NCBI RefSeq assembly: GCF_002836355.1
Contig: NZ_PJCA01000037.1
Coordinates: forward strand, 1 to 64,000
Direction: 5' to 3'
DNA from: Moritella sp. Urea-trap-13
GTDB taxonomy: Bacteria > Pseudomonadota > Gammaproteobacteria > Enterobacterales > Moritellaceae
Length of the DNA: 64,000 nucleotides
Shown here: one piece after another, positions 48,140-57,327 of the stretch
Layout: every line of letters begins with the position of its first letter
How positions within the stretch are numbered: position 1 is the stretch's first letter
Translations under genes and position numbers: made by a program
The notes under the pieces: model-generated
What the model was told of the DNA's origin: nothing
What the model saw: the letters and a program-made list of their open reading frames with translations, nothing else
Databases searched by the model: none

Positions 48140-48754
48140 TTAGACCTCCTTAGGATTTGCTAGGTGACCAGTAATGTCATTAGTTGGTCGCGCATGACGG
48201 TTAGGCTTGATCACAATGTTTGGTTTAGTGATCAGTGACGACGGCAACGGCGCTACATCGGCATTCGTGCCGTATTTTTCACGCAGATCAGCAATTGGAC
48301 CAAATTCAAGTGCACGCAATGGACACGAACCAACACAGATAGGCTGTAAACCTTCCGCTACACGTTCATAACAGCCATCACACTTGGTCATGTGACCTTT
48401 TTCTTCGTTGTATTGTGGAGCGCCGTACGGACAAGCATTCGCACAATGTTTACAGCCAATGCAAACATCTTCATCGACAACAACAAACCCATCTTCACGT
48501 TTATGCATTGCACCTGATGGACACACTTTTGCACATGCCGGTTCATCACAATGGTTACACGCGATAGAGGTATAGTAAGCAAAAACGTCTTGTCGATAGG
48601 TACCGTTTTCTTCTAGCCAGTTACCACCAGCGTATTCATAGACACGTCGAAAGTTACGATCGACACCCAAATCTTTAAAATCTTTGCAAGATAACTGGCA
48701 CGTTTTACAACCTGTACACTTACTCGAATCAATATAAAAACCGTATTGTTTCAT
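48140..48754 (-). CDS. dmsB: DMSO reductase iron-sulfur subunit DmsB
   Basis: A 204-residue electron-transfer subunit with four 4Fe-4S cysteine groups: CTGCKTCQLSCKD (about 14-26), CNHCDEPACAKVCP (about 67-80), CIGCKHCANACPYG (about 99-112) and CDGCYERVAEGLQPICVGSCP (about 126-146). It passes electrons from DmsC to DmsA. It lies 10 bp after dmsA. Confidence 0.95.
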   Translation of the reverse strand: MKQYGFYIDSSKCTGCKTCQLSCKDFKDLGVDRNFRRVYEYAGGNWLEENGTYRQDVFAYYTSIACNHCDEPACAKVCPSGAMHKREDGFVVVDEDVCIGCKHCANACPYGAPQYNEEKGHMTKCDGCYERVAEGLQPICVGSCPLRALEFGPIADLREKYGTNADVAPLPSSLITKPNIVIKPNRHARPTNDITGHLANPKEV

Positions 48755-48764
48755 GAATTAGACC

Positions 48765-51215
48765 TTATGCTTTTGTTGCCAGTTGAACTTCAACTAAGTT
48801 TGTGTGTTGTGGATTACCTTTTGCCAATGGGCTTGGTCTTTGAGTCGTTAGCACGTTGATCGAGCCATTGTGATCGACTTTATTTCCGTCCGGTGCATAC
48901 CAAGCACCTTCACCCATAGCGACAACCCCGGGCATCATTCTTGGTGTCACTTTGGCATTAACACGAACTTCACCACGGTCATTGAAAATACGAATGCGAT
49001 CGCCGTTCTTAATATCGCGCTGACCGGCATCTATTGGGTTCATCCACATTTCTTGTTGGGCAGCTTGCTTAAGCACATCAACGTTGCCGTAGGTAGAGTG
49101 GCAACGTGCTTTATGGTGGAAACCCGTCAACTGAAGTGAGTACGTAGCACGCAGTGGCGAATCCCAGCCTTCATGCGTAGCGGCATAGATCGGTAGTGGG
49201 TGGATCACATCTCCTTCCGGCAGTTCCCATTCTTTGGCGATCGTAGCTAAAGCTTCAGAGTAAATCTCAACCTTGCCTGATGGCGTGCTTAATGGGTTGT
49301 TAACAGGATCTTTACGGAACGCTTGGTAAGCCACGTAATGGCCATTCGGATCTGTGCGCTTAACGATACCTTGCTGACGAACGGTCTCGAAATCCGGTAA
49401 CGTTGGATCCAGTTCACGCGTTTGTGCATATAGGTGACGCAACCACCCGTCCTGATCGCGTCCTTCGGTAAATTCAGCTTCAACACCTAAACGTTTTGCA
49501 AGGCCTGAACAAATATCATAGATACTGCGTGATTCAAATTGCGGTTCAATCGCTTTATCAGCAAAAATAAAGTAAGGCATATTTGCCGCTTTACCATCCA
49601 TACAGAAATCAGCTTGCTCAGAGGTAGTTAAATCCGGAAGGACGATATCCGCGTATTTTGCGGACGAGGTCATATGATTATCAATCACAACGATCATTTC
49701 GCACGCGGTGTCATCTTGAAGGATGTCATGGGTACGGTTGATGTTGGAGTGTTGATTAACTAAGCAATTACCCGCATAGTTCCAGATGAACTTAATTGGC
49801 ACATCTAACTTGTCTTTCCCACGAACACCATCGCGTGTTGCCGTCATCTCAGGGCCACGAACAATAGCATCAGTCCATAGGAACATAGAAATAGCGGTTT
49901 TGATTGGATTTTCTAGCGTTGGGAAACGAACAAACGGAATGCTGTAGTCTGATTCACGCGCACCAGAACCACCACCATGAATACCAAGGTTACCAGTAAG
50001 TAAAGATAACATCGCGATAGCACGACACGCTAGCTCACCATTCTCTGAACGTTGTAAACCCCAACCTTGATAAATCGCACAAGGTTTTGTTGACCCTATT
50101 TCGCGTGCCATCTTGACGATGATATCAACAGGAATGCCAGTAATAGTTGATGCCCACTCTGGTGTTTTTGGCGTTTTATCTTCGCCTTTACCTAAGATAT
50201 GAGATTTGTAATCGCTATTGGCAGGAGCGGAAATTGGCAACGTTTTTGCATCGTAACCAACACAGTATGTGTCTAGGAATGGTTGATCGACCAAATTTTC
50301 GTTAATCATCACATAAGCCATTGCTGAAACAAACGCAGCATCAGTACCAGGCTTAATCGGCACCCACTGATCTTCACGACCCGCTGCAGTATCGGTGTAA
50401 CGCGGATCGATAACAATCATCTTCGCGTTAGATTTCTCTTTACTTTCAATCAGATGGTGAATCAGACCGCCGCCTGACATCCGAGTTTCAGCAGGATTAT
50501 TACCAAATTGAACAATCAGCTTACTGTTCTCAACATCTGAGAAAGAGTTACCGTACGCCCAACCACCATAGGTATAGCTTAAACCTTCAGAGATCTGTGC
50601 TGTTGAGTAATCCCCATACTGGTTCAGGTAACCACCCGTTAGATTCATCAAACGAGCAATCAAGGTTTTACCTGGAGGCCATGAACGAGTTACCGTGCCA
50701 CCAAGCGTACCTGTACCATAGTTTAGGTAGATAGCTTCGCCACCGTATTCTTTACGAATATCGGTTAAGCTTGTCGCGATTTCCCCGAGTGCTTCATCCC
50801 AAGAAATACGTTTAAATTTACCTTCACCACGCTTACCAACGCGCTTCATTGGATATTTCAGCCGATCAGGATTGTAGACACGACGTCGCATCGAACGGCC
50901 ACGTAAACAGGCACGGACTTGAACGTCTTTGTTCTCGTAATTATCCGTACCGGTATTATCCGTATCAACCCACTTGATTTCGCCATCTGACACATGCATA
51001 CGTAGCGGGCAGCGACTACCACAATTTACGGTACAAGCACTCCAAACCACTTTTTCATCAGCGGGAATAGTATCGTTTGCCTGAACGTTACTAGATTTGA
51101 ATGGGAGAGTAATTGCACTTGTAGTAGCAGCGAGACCGGCTGCTACAGAGGTAGATTTAATAAACCCCCTCCGTGTCAGCGTGGACGTTAACATTGCTTT
51201 TATTTTATTGTTCAT
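48765..51215 (-). CDS. dmsA: DMSO reductase catalytic subunit DmsA
   Basis: 816 residues from the chosen ATG at 51215; the frame is open 17 codons further. The twin-arginine leader contains TRRGFIKS and a hydrophobic stretch. An N-terminal 4Fe-4S motif (CTVNCGSRCPL...C) and molybdopterin-guanine dinucleotide-binding domains follow (about 80-800). The fit to DmsA is strong, though related S- or N-oxide reductases cannot be excluded. It is the first gene of dmsABCD-napF and has an FNR-type promoter upstream. Confidence 0.93.
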   Translation of the reverse strand: MNNKIKAMLTSTLTRRGFIKSTSVAAGLAATTSAITLPFKSSNVQANDTIPADEKVVWSACTVNCGSRCPLRMHVSDGEIKWVDTDNTGTDNYENKDVQVRACLRGRSMRRRVYNPDRLKYPMKRVGKRGEGKFKRISWDEALGEIATSLTDIRKEYGGEAIYLNYGTGTLGGTVTRSWPPGKTLIARLMNLTGGYLNQYGDYSTAQISEGLSYTYGGWAYGNSFSDVENSKLIVQFGNNPAETRMSGGGLIHHLIESKEKSNAKMIVIDPRYTDTAAGREDQWVPIKPGTDAAFVSAMAYVMINENLVDQPFLDTYCVGYDAKTLPISAPANSDYKSHILGKGEDKTPKTPEWASTITGIPVDIIVKMAREIGSTKPCAIYQGWGLQRSENGELACRAIAMLSLLTGNLGIHGGGSGARESDYSIPFVRFPTLENPIKTAISMFLWTDAIVRGPEMTATRDGVRGKDKLDVPIKFIWNYAGNCLVNQHSNINRTHDILQDDTACEMIVVIDNHMTSSAKYADIVLPDLTTSEQADFCMDGKAANMPYFIFADKAIEPQFESRSIYDICSGLAKRLGVEAEFTEGRDQDGWLRHLYAQTRELDPTLPDFETVRQQGIVKRTDPNGHYVAYQAFRKDPVNNPLSTPSGKVEIYSEALATIAKEWELPEGDVIHPLPIYAATHEGWDSPLRATYSLQLTGFHHKARCHSTYGNVDVLKQAAQQEMWMNPIDAGQRDIKNGDRIRIFNDRGEVRVNAKVTPRMMPGVVAMGEGAWYAPDGNKVDHNGSINVLTTQRPSPLAKGNPQHTNLVEVQLATKA

Positions 51216-51252
51216 GTCACATTGCTCATTATTGATTTTATATGATTGCGCA

Positions 51253-51294
51253 AGTATCGCACCCACCCCTTTAGGGTTAGTTGATACTTATCAA
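51253..51294 (-). promoter_or_regulatory. FNR-type class II promoter of the dms operon
   Basis: TTGATACTTATCAA at 51281-51294 is a perfect match to the FNR consensus TTGAT-N4-ATCAA. On the minus strand GATACT (51258-51253) is a -10-like element. If the FNR site is centred at -41.5, the start falls at about 51246 and GATACT falls exactly at -12 to -7. It predicts anaerobic induction of the operon. Confidence 0.8.
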
Positions 51295-51463
51295 AAAATT
51301 ATTCAGTAATGGAGCTTGTTACAAACAATTGCTACCTCAGCTCATCATTTAACCTCAATTTGCCACTTGAGTGTTCAGTAACTAAGAATGAATTAAAATG
51401 GAGACTATTTCTCCCTGAAATCAGCTTTAATGTTTGCGGTAGTATAGTTCGACCCAAATAGAA

Positions 51464-51498
51464 AAAGGGCGTTAACTTTATCGGTTAACGCCCTTTTG
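51464..51498 (-). terminator. Terminator of the GGDEF/EAL gene
   Basis: AAAAGGGCGTTAAC/GTTAACGCCCTTTT, a 14-bp perfect stem with a 7-base loop. It insulates the dms promoter from upstream transcription. Confidence 0.9.
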
Positions 51499-51537
51499 CA
51501 TTTTTAATAGCGGTTTTTAATAACAGCATGATGCTTG

Positions 51538-53130
51538 TTACTGCAATGCCACTTTCCAGCCTTGCTGTTCACAATAAGGGAACACTAACGCAAGTGGTAA
51601 CGGTTTACAGTAATAATAACCTTGTAAATAATCGCACCTCAGCAGCGCCAGTTCTGCCGCGATAGCTTTGCTTTCGACCCCTTCAGCAACCACACTACAG
51701 CCAAGATTTTGAGCTAAAAATACGATTGAACGGACAATGGCATTATTGGTATTACCGTTATGCATCGCCATCACAAATGAACGATCAATCTTAATTTGAT
51801 TAATCGGCAACTCTCTTAAAATAGACAATGACGAAAAGCCGGTCCCAAAGTCATCAAGACTAATTTTAAACCCCTGACGAGAGAGCAGAGAAAGAATATC
51901 GCGGGTTTTCGCTACATCAGCCATGATGGCCGTTTCAGTGACTTCTAAAACCAATTGCGCTGGGGATAATAGCCCTTCGCGAACCAAACCTGCGAGTCGC
52001 GTTGAAAAACCATCATCTTGTAGATCACGTGCAGATAAATTAATGTGGACACACGCATCAATATCTTGTTCAGCAAAGTGCGCTAAGTGCTGGGTGATAT
52101 TATCTAAAACCCACAGCGTCACTTGCCGGATCGTACCATTTTGTTCCGCCAATGGGATAAACTTATCCGGTGGAATAAAACTGCCATCCGCTTGTGGCCA
52201 ACGTAACAAGGCTTCGAAATGATGCACCTTGGTCTTTTGTAATTTTATTAACGGTTGGTAATACAGCTGAAATTGATTTTCAGCTAATGCAAGGTGTAAC
52301 TTACTCGATATAGCCAGACGGGCTTTAGCATCATGATCTAATATATGGCTGTATAATCGATAAGGTACCTGCTGCTTTTTAGATTCATACATTGCCGTAT
52401 CGGCTTTCTGTAATAGCGGCGCAATCGTACTACTATGATAGGGGAACAAGCTGACGCCAGTACTGATACGCACGTTAAAATTATAGCTATTAATATTGAA
52501 TGGTTTAATTAATGCTTTATCGATAATTGCCATTAACGCGTCAATTTCTACGTGCTCAATCGCATCAAACAGCAAGACAAACTCATCACCACCAACACGC
52601 GAAAAGAAACAATCCTCGGGCAACACCCTTGACAGTCTTTTTGATAACTTAATCAGCAGTTGGTCACCATAATAATGCCCTACCACATCATTAATTTGCT
52701 TAAAATCATTTAAATCTAATACAAAGACAGAAAAAGGCGCGGCTGCAATCACTTTCGCTGACACTGTTTCCGTAAAATGTAAGCGGTTAGGTAAACCTGT
52801 TAATGAATCATGCAGGGCATTGTGGCGTTCTTGTTGGGCAATACGATGCAGTTCCTCGATACTACGAAGGCTGAAATTAATCACCATAAAGACAAAGATA
52901 CTACCACCAAATAAAATACTCGATAGGCAAATTTCGATAATAGAAACGTTAGGGATGTGGGCGAGGTAGTAAAGAAAAGCACAATAACCAAAAAAGAAGA
53001 AAATAATAAGTAATAACAGCGACTTCCAGCCTACACTGCGCTCTTGTTTATAAATTTTAATTGCCGGTTTTAAGCTGACCGATAAAAAAATCAACCCGAA
53101 CGCGACTAAACAAATAGAGAGAATATTCAT
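51538..53130 (-). CDS. Membrane GGDEF-EAL protein (c-di-GMP turnover)
   Basis: 530 residues. Three N-terminal hydrophobic segments fall at about 3-22, 36-56 and 63-86. The GGDEF domain (about 105-265) has intact RVGGDEF near 178. The EAL domain (about 280-520) has FEALLRW, ETAIMADV, DDFGTGFSSL and KIDRSFV. The five-residue-upstream I-site (RxxD) is absent: the sequence reads LPED, with spacing of six. Phosphodiesterase motifs look complete, so it may make or degrade c-di-GMP. No sensory domain beyond the membrane part was seen. It is independent of the dms operon. Confidence 0.92.
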   Translation of the reverse strand: MNILSICLVAFGLIFLSVSLKPAIKIYKQERSVGWKSLLLLIIFFFFGYCAFLYYLAHIPNVSIIEICLSSILFGGSIFVFMVINFSLRSIEELHRIAQQERHNALHDSLTGLPNRLHFTETVSAKVIAAAPFSVFVLDLNDFKQINDVVGHYYGDQLLIKLSKRLSRVLPEDCFFSRVGGDEFVLLFDAIEHVEIDALMAIIDKALIKPFNINSYNFNVRISTGVSLFPYHSSTIAPLLQKADTAMYESKKQQVPYRLYSHILDHDAKARLAISSKLHLALAENQFQLYYQPLIKLQKTKVHHFEALLRWPQADGSFIPPDKFIPLAEQNGTIRQVTLWVLDNITQHLAHFAEQDIDACVHINLSARDLQDDGFSTRLAGLVREGLLSPAQLVLEVTETAIMADVAKTRDILSLLSRQGFKISLDDFGTGFSSLSILRELPINQIKIDRSFVMAMHNGNTNNAIVRSIVFLAQNLGCSVVAEGVESKAIAAELALLRCDYLQGYYYCKPLPLALVFPYCEQQGWKVALQ

Positions 53131-53397
53131 ACTGCAGTATTACCATGGCTAAGCGAGCAGCATGTCGTCCGTGGAATGCGCTGGTTATTATTAATTGCGT
53201 ATCATTAGATAGGAAAGTAACAGAGTCAACATAAAATCAGGCTTTAGAAACAAACCCAATAGTACTTAGTTGTTTATCATAGTAATTTATTCCACTGCTT
53301 AAATTATAACCAACAATGTGAGTGCGCTGATGCTCATTATATCACCAAGAAACCAATACTAGCATAGCACTGGTGTCTTGGTTTGTTTCAAGCACGA

Positions 53398-54216
53398 TTA
53401 TTTATTGGTTTTACCCGTGAATAAAGTTGGTTTTTTATAAGCAACAAACATAATTAGCGCGCCAAGGAAGATCATCGGTGTTGATAAAATTTGTCCCATA
53501 CTAATCAAATCAAAATACAGTCCTAGCTGTGAATCTGGTTGGCGGAAGTACTCTGCTACAAAACGGAAAATACCGTAACCGAACAAGAACAGACCTGAGA
53601 TGGCACCAACAGGACGTGGTTTACGCGCAAATACTTGTAAGATGATGAACAGCAGCACACCTTCCATTGCAAACTGATAAAGCTGACTTGGATGACGCGG
53701 TAAATCACCACCGGTTGGGAAAATCATCGCCCAAGGCACATCTGTCACACGTCCCCACAGCTCGCCATTAATAAAGTTACCAATACGTCCAGCAGCTAGA
53801 CCAAATGGCACCATAGGCGCGATAAAGTCGGCAATAACAAAAAATGAACGCTGGGTTTTACGACCAAAATAAGCAAACGCGAGCAATACACCAATCAGAC
53901 CGCCGTGGAATGACATACCACCGTCGGTGATGCGGAATAAGTACATTGGATCATCAAGGAATAAACCAAAATTATAAAACAGCACGTAACCGATACGACC
54001 ACCTAAGATCACACCTAGGAAACCATAAAATAATAAATCACCGACTTCTTCTTTATTCCAATTACTTCCCGGTTTAGCTGCTTGACGATTGCCCATCCAA
54101 TTAGCAAATAAAAAACCAAGTAAATACATCAATCCATACCAATAAACATTGATAGGACCGAGGCTGATCGCAATAGGATCAATCTCTGGATATTGTAGAT
54201 ATGTCTGCGACATCAT
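53398..54216 (-). CDS. lgt: Prolipoprotein diacylglyceryl transferase
   Basis: A 272-residue inner-membrane enzyme that attaches diacylglycerol to the lipobox Cys before LspA cleavage. Seen: [16 protein letters not shown] (about 24-39), [13 protein letters not shown] (about 101-113) and the signature [17 protein letters not shown] (about 142-158). An imperfect hairpin (53350-53384) follows the stop. Confidence 0.96.
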   Translation of the reverse strand: MMSQTYLQYPEIDPIAISLGPINVYWYGLMYLLGFLFANWMGNRQAAKPGSNWNKEEVGDLLFYGFLGVILGGRIGYVLFYNFGLFLDDPMYLFRITDGGMSFHGGLIGVLLAFAYFGRKTQRSFFVIADFIAPMVPFGLAAGRIGNFINGELWGRVTDVPWAMIFPTGGDLPRHPSQLYQFAMEGVLLFIILQVFARKPRPVGAISGLFLFGYGIFRFVAEYFRQPDSQLGLYFDLISMGQILSTPMIFLGALIMFVAYKKPTLFTGKTNK

Positions 54217-54414
54217 TGAGTTCCTGAATAAAAATAAGTGCTCGCCTAGGCGAAGGCAATAAAGTTAAAACACACCTTACACCAAATACTAGTCACAACA
54301 AAGAAACAGCCGTAATAGAATCGGTAAAATAAGGTAAATAAAACCAAAGTATTAGGTCGGTAATGAGGTTCTAAAATAGCGGCGTAAAATAATTCTGTGG
54401 AAGCCTGAATAAGT

Positions 54415-54460
54415 AATGCCTTTGTATTGAATCTAATAGCCAATTCAATACGCAGGCATT
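54415..54460. repeat. Inverted repeat between rppH and lgt
   Basis: Outer arms AATGCCT/AGGCATT and inner arms TATTGAAT/ATTCAATA form an interrupted hairpin just after the rppH stop. There is no T run. The 252-bp gap shows no remnant of ptsP, which lies here in E. coli. Confidence 0.6.
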
Positions 54461-54468
54461 ATTTAGCA

Positions 54469-54975
54469 TTAACGTCGTTTACGTTTGATGTCTTTGCGTA
54501 AAAAAGGCAATGCCACGGGGGCAAACTCTTTCATTACACGACGATAAACGTCTTTTTTAAACGATACCACCTGACGTACTGGATACCAATAACTGACCCA
54601 ACGCCAATCATCAAACTCAGGATGTCCTGTGCATTTAAAGTCGATTTGACTGTCATCCGCTTCCAGACACAGTAAAAACCATTTTTGCTTTTGTCCAATG
54701 CAGACCGGTTTACTATCCCATCTGACTAATCGTTTTGGTAATTTATATTTCAACCATGTTTTAGAGGTTGCTAAAATCGAAACATGTTTCGCTTTTAGCC
54801 CAACTTCTTCATATAGTTCTCGATACATTGCTTGCTCTGCAGACTCTCCATCATCTACACCACCTTGCGGAAATTGCCAAGAATGTTGCCCACAACGTTT
54901 AGCCCATAAAACTTGACCTTCACGATTACAAATTAGGATGCCTACATTAAGACGATAGCCATCGCTATCAATCAC
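54469..54975 (-). CDS. rppH: RNA pyrophosphohydrolase RppH
   Basis: A Nudix enzyme that converts 5'-triphosphate mRNA ends to monophosphates, triggering RNase E decay. 168 residues. Seen: N-terminal [29 protein letters not shown] leading into the Nudix box GGVDDGE...RELYEEVGL (about 38-60), and the basic tail RKDIKRKRR. In E. coli rppH adjoins mutH. Here an amidohydrolase gene and a DnaA-box region come between. Confidence 0.95.
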   Translation of the reverse strand: MIDSDGYRLNVGILICNREGQVLWAKRCGQHSWQFPQGGVDDGESAEQAMYRELYEEVGLKAKHVSILATSKTWLKYKLPKRLVRWDSKPVCIGQKQKWFLLCLEADDSQIDFKCTGHPEFDDWRWVSYWYPVRQVVSFKKDVYRRVMKEFAPVALPFLRKDIKRKRR

Positions 54976-55357
54976 ATTAGCACCTTAAGGGTAGAACTTA
55001 GTTAACTTGATTGTTTCATATAAATCAATGTGCGGCAAACTTACACTAACAGTTTTGTTAAAGATCCATTTACAAAGACAAATTACCGGTCATTTCCAAC
55101 AAACTAACAGGTTAATATGCCTTGTGCAGGGTCATTTTTCGAAAATGGTTAACACTAAAAAATAATCTAGGTTATAAGCTATCACTAAGAAAATCGGGTT
55201 GATAATACATAAATCGAAATCAGCTACTCCTAACGGGATCATTTGCAGCTATTTGATTGCCATTGCTGGTGAATACGTTTATAAAGCTCTGGAAAATCGT
55301 CTAATTCGACTTTCCAGAGTGTTTGCTGTCCTATTCATCTAAAATTGAGATTTAAAC
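54976..55357. promoter_or_regulatory. Divergent rppH/amidohydrolase intergenic region with leader hairpin
   Basis: 382 bp without a gene. The only structure seen is a hairpin at 55287-55319 (CTCTGGAAA/TTTCCAGAG, 9 bp, 15-base loop) in the presumed 5' leader of the amidohydrolase, 38 bases before its start. The flanking sequence does not match a known riboswitch by eye. It may be a weak terminator or attenuator. Confidence 0.5.
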
Positions 55358-56770
55358 ATGTTTGCTAGTAATAAATTTTTAAACAAAACATTGCTTGCCA
55401 CTGCAATCATTTTCGCGACATCTGTGCATGCTGCAGAAAAAGTAGATTTGATGATCACGGATGCCACTGTATTAACCATGAACAGTGCTAAAACCATTTA
55501 CGAAAACGGTACAGTAGTGATTAAAGGCAACAAAATCATTGCGGTTGGTGATGCTAAACTTGCACAGCAATACCAAGCAAATAAAATCATGGATGTTGAT
55601 GGTGACATCGTGATGCCAGGTTTAATCAATACCCATACTCATGCATCAATGACGGTATTTCGCTCATTAGCAGATGATGTTCCAGGACGTTTACACCGTT
55701 ATATCTTCCCACTAGAGAAGAAACTAGTCAGCCGTGACATGGTGCGTATTGGCGCTAACCTAGGTAACCTCGAAATGGTGAAAGGCGGTGTGACAACTTA
55801 CAGCGACATGTATTACTTTGAAGATGAAGTAGCAAAAACCGTTGATACAATTGGTATGCGTGCAATCTTAGGTGAAACAGTAATTAAGTTCCCTGTTGCC
55901 GATGCCCAGAATGCCCAAGAAGGTATCCAGTACGCCCTTAACTTTATCGAAGAATACAAAGATCACCCACGTATTACCCCGGCATTTGCTCCCCATGCAC
56001 CTTACACCAATACCACTGAAGTACTACAGCAGATCACTAAGTTAGCAAAAGAACATAACGTACCGGTATTAATTCACTTAGCTGAATCAGAACGCGAAAA
56101 CGAACAGATTGCAGCACGTGCAGATGGTAAATCACCGGTAGAATATATGCATAGCATAGGTTCACTGGACGAACGTTTAGTGGCTGCGCACATGATTAAT
56201 GTCAGCGAATCAGATATCGAGCTAGTGAAAAAAGCCGGTACCGGTGTGGCACATAACATGAGTGCCAATATCAAATCAGCTAAAGGGGTATCACCTGCAC
56301 TTAAGATGTATGACGAAGATGTGCGTATTGGTTTAGGTACCGATGGTCCAATGTCAGGGAATACACTCAGCACCATTGATGAATTTAACCAAGTAGCTAA
56401 AGTTCACAAACTAGTAAACCAAGATCGTGGCGCTATGCCACCGCTTAAAGTTATCGACATGGCTACCATGGGTGCGGCAAGAGCATTGCACATGGAAGAC
56501 AAAATTGGTTCTTTAGAAGTAGGTAAATTGGCTGACATTATCGTTATTGATACCAAAGCGCCAAACATGGTACCTATGTACAACCCATACTCAGTCCTTG
56601 TGTACTCTGCTAACGCAGGCAATGTTCGTCACTCTATCGTCGCCGGTAAGGTGATCATGCAAGATCGTAATATGCTCACCGTTGATGAAAAACAAATTAT
56701 TACTGAAGCAATCGAGTTCACCAAAAAAGTACGTCAGACTGTCATCGAAAATGGTGAAGAGGTTATCTAA
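55358..56770 (+). CDS. Exported amidohydrolase (TRZ/ATZ, MTA/SAH-deaminase-like)
   Basis: 470 residues. A Sec signal peptide (cleavage after SVHA, about residue 25) leads to an amidohydrolase TIM barrel like 5'-methylthioadenosine/S-adenosylhomocysteine deaminase. Seen: GLINTHTHAS with metal His pair (about 89-98), FAPHAPYT (about 210), IHLAESERE (about 238-246), AAHMI (about 275) and GLGTDGPMSGN with metal Asp (about 327-337). Metal ligands look complete. Most relatives are cytoplasmic, so a periplasmic location is odd and the substrate is open. It carries its own terminator and separates rppH from mutH. Confidence 0.82.
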   Translation: MFASNKFLNKTLLATAIIFATSVHAAEKVDLMITDATVLTMNSAKTIYENGTVVIKGNKIIAVGDAKLAQQYQANKIMDVDGDIVMPGLINTHTHASMTVFRSLADDVPGRLHRYIFPLEKKLVSRDMVRIGANLGNLEMVKGGVTTYSDMYYFEDEVAKTVDTIGMRAILGETVIKFPVADAQNAQEGIQYALNFIEEYKDHPRITPAFAPHAPYTNTTEVLQQITKLAKEHNVPVLIHLAESERENEQIAARADGKSPVEYMHSIGSLDERLVAAHMINVSESDIELVKKAGTGVAHNMSANIKSAKGVSPALKMYDEDVRIGLGTDGPMSGNTLSTIDEFNQVAKVHKLVNQDRGAMPPLKVIDMATMGAARALHMEDKIGSLEVGKLADIIVIDTKAPNMVPMYNPYSVLVYSANAGNVRHSIVAGKVIMQDRNMLTVDEKQIITEAIEFTKKVRQTVIENGEEVI

Positions 56771-56803
56771 ATAAGTCGTTTTTAATATCGCCTATAAACC
56801 ATC

Positions 56804-56832
56804 AAAAACCAAGGTGTTTCACCTTGGTTTTT
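56804..56832 (+). terminator. Amidohydrolase terminator
   Basis: AAAAACCAAGGTG/CACCTTGGTTTTT with a TTT loop: a 13-bp palindrome with T tract. Confidence 0.92.
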
Positions 56833-56934
56833 ATACCTTACGCGAATACATCTCTTATTATAAAGCCGATAACGCTGCCTTTAACATCTTGTGCATCGCT
56901 CAATAAAACAGCAGTTTTTCAATAATTACCCTGC

Positions 56935-57143
56935 TCATCCACAATAATCACAGTTATACACATAACGAGTGTGGAAAAGTAATTAAAACTGCGTTAAATA
57001 GTACTACCAAGTGCTACTGTCGATATTTATTAACAAAAATCGGGCTGCAAACAGGAAGTTATCCACATTTTCTGTGGGTAACCTTGTGCAGCGTTTACAT
57101 TATTGGAATTTAACATAATAAAATTAGCATGGAATTATTCACA
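56935..57143. other. DnaA-box cluster next to mutH, DARS2-like candidate
   Basis: Three perfect TTATNCACA boxes lie on the plus strand: TTATACACA 56954-56962, TTATCCACA 57059-57067 and TTATTCACA 57135-57143. Three further sites have one mismatch: TCATCCACA 56935-56943, TGTGGAAAA 56970-56978 (minus) and TGTGGGTAA 57073-57081 (minus). The 57059 and 57073 boxes face each other across five bases. Known: E. coli DARS2, which exchanges ADP for ATP on DnaA, lies beside mutH and has a core of three DnaA boxes. Not next to dnaA or mnmG, so oriC is unlikely. Confidence 0.6.
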
Positions 57144-57222
57144 CCTTCTTTACAACATATAAAAAATGATTAAAAACAGTACCTTAAAGGCAGGTTACGA
57201 TGAGGTACATTCATGTAACATA

Positions 57223-57246
57223 AAAGTGAGATCAACATCTCACTTT
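57223..57246. promoter_or_regulatory. 10-bp inverted repeat upstream of mutH
   Basis: AAAGTGAGAT-caac-ATCTCACTTT, a perfect stem with a four-base loop, 82 bases before mutH. It has few T residues after it. It could be an operator or a terminator-like hairpin bounding the DnaA-box region. Confidence 0.55.
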
Positions 57247-57327
57247 GTATGGAAAACGACCGTTAACAGCTAGATTTAAAAGTGTTATTCTGCTAAATGA
57301 AACCTTGAAATAGAAGACTTATTTGAA

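Noticed and set aside
45819-53397. Genomic island with mobile-element ends around the dms cluster
   Set aside because: No integrase, transposase, tRNA border or flanking direct repeats were seen, so only a locus rearrangement is claimed.
54246-54443. 65-residue reading frame between rppH and lgt
   Set aside because: No ribosome-binding site, low-complexity hydrophobic/aromatic translation, overlaps an inverted repeat, and resembles no part of PtsP, the gene found here in E. coli.
55287-55319. Purine or SAH riboswitch before the amidohydrolase
   Set aside because: Only a simple 9-bp hairpin is present; conserved core sequences of known purine, SAM or SAH riboswitches were not found by eye.
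56935-57143. Chromosomal replication origin oriC
   Set aside because: No dnaA, dnaN, mnmG, mioC or clear 13-mer unwinding element is nearby. A DnaA-regulatory site fits the context better.
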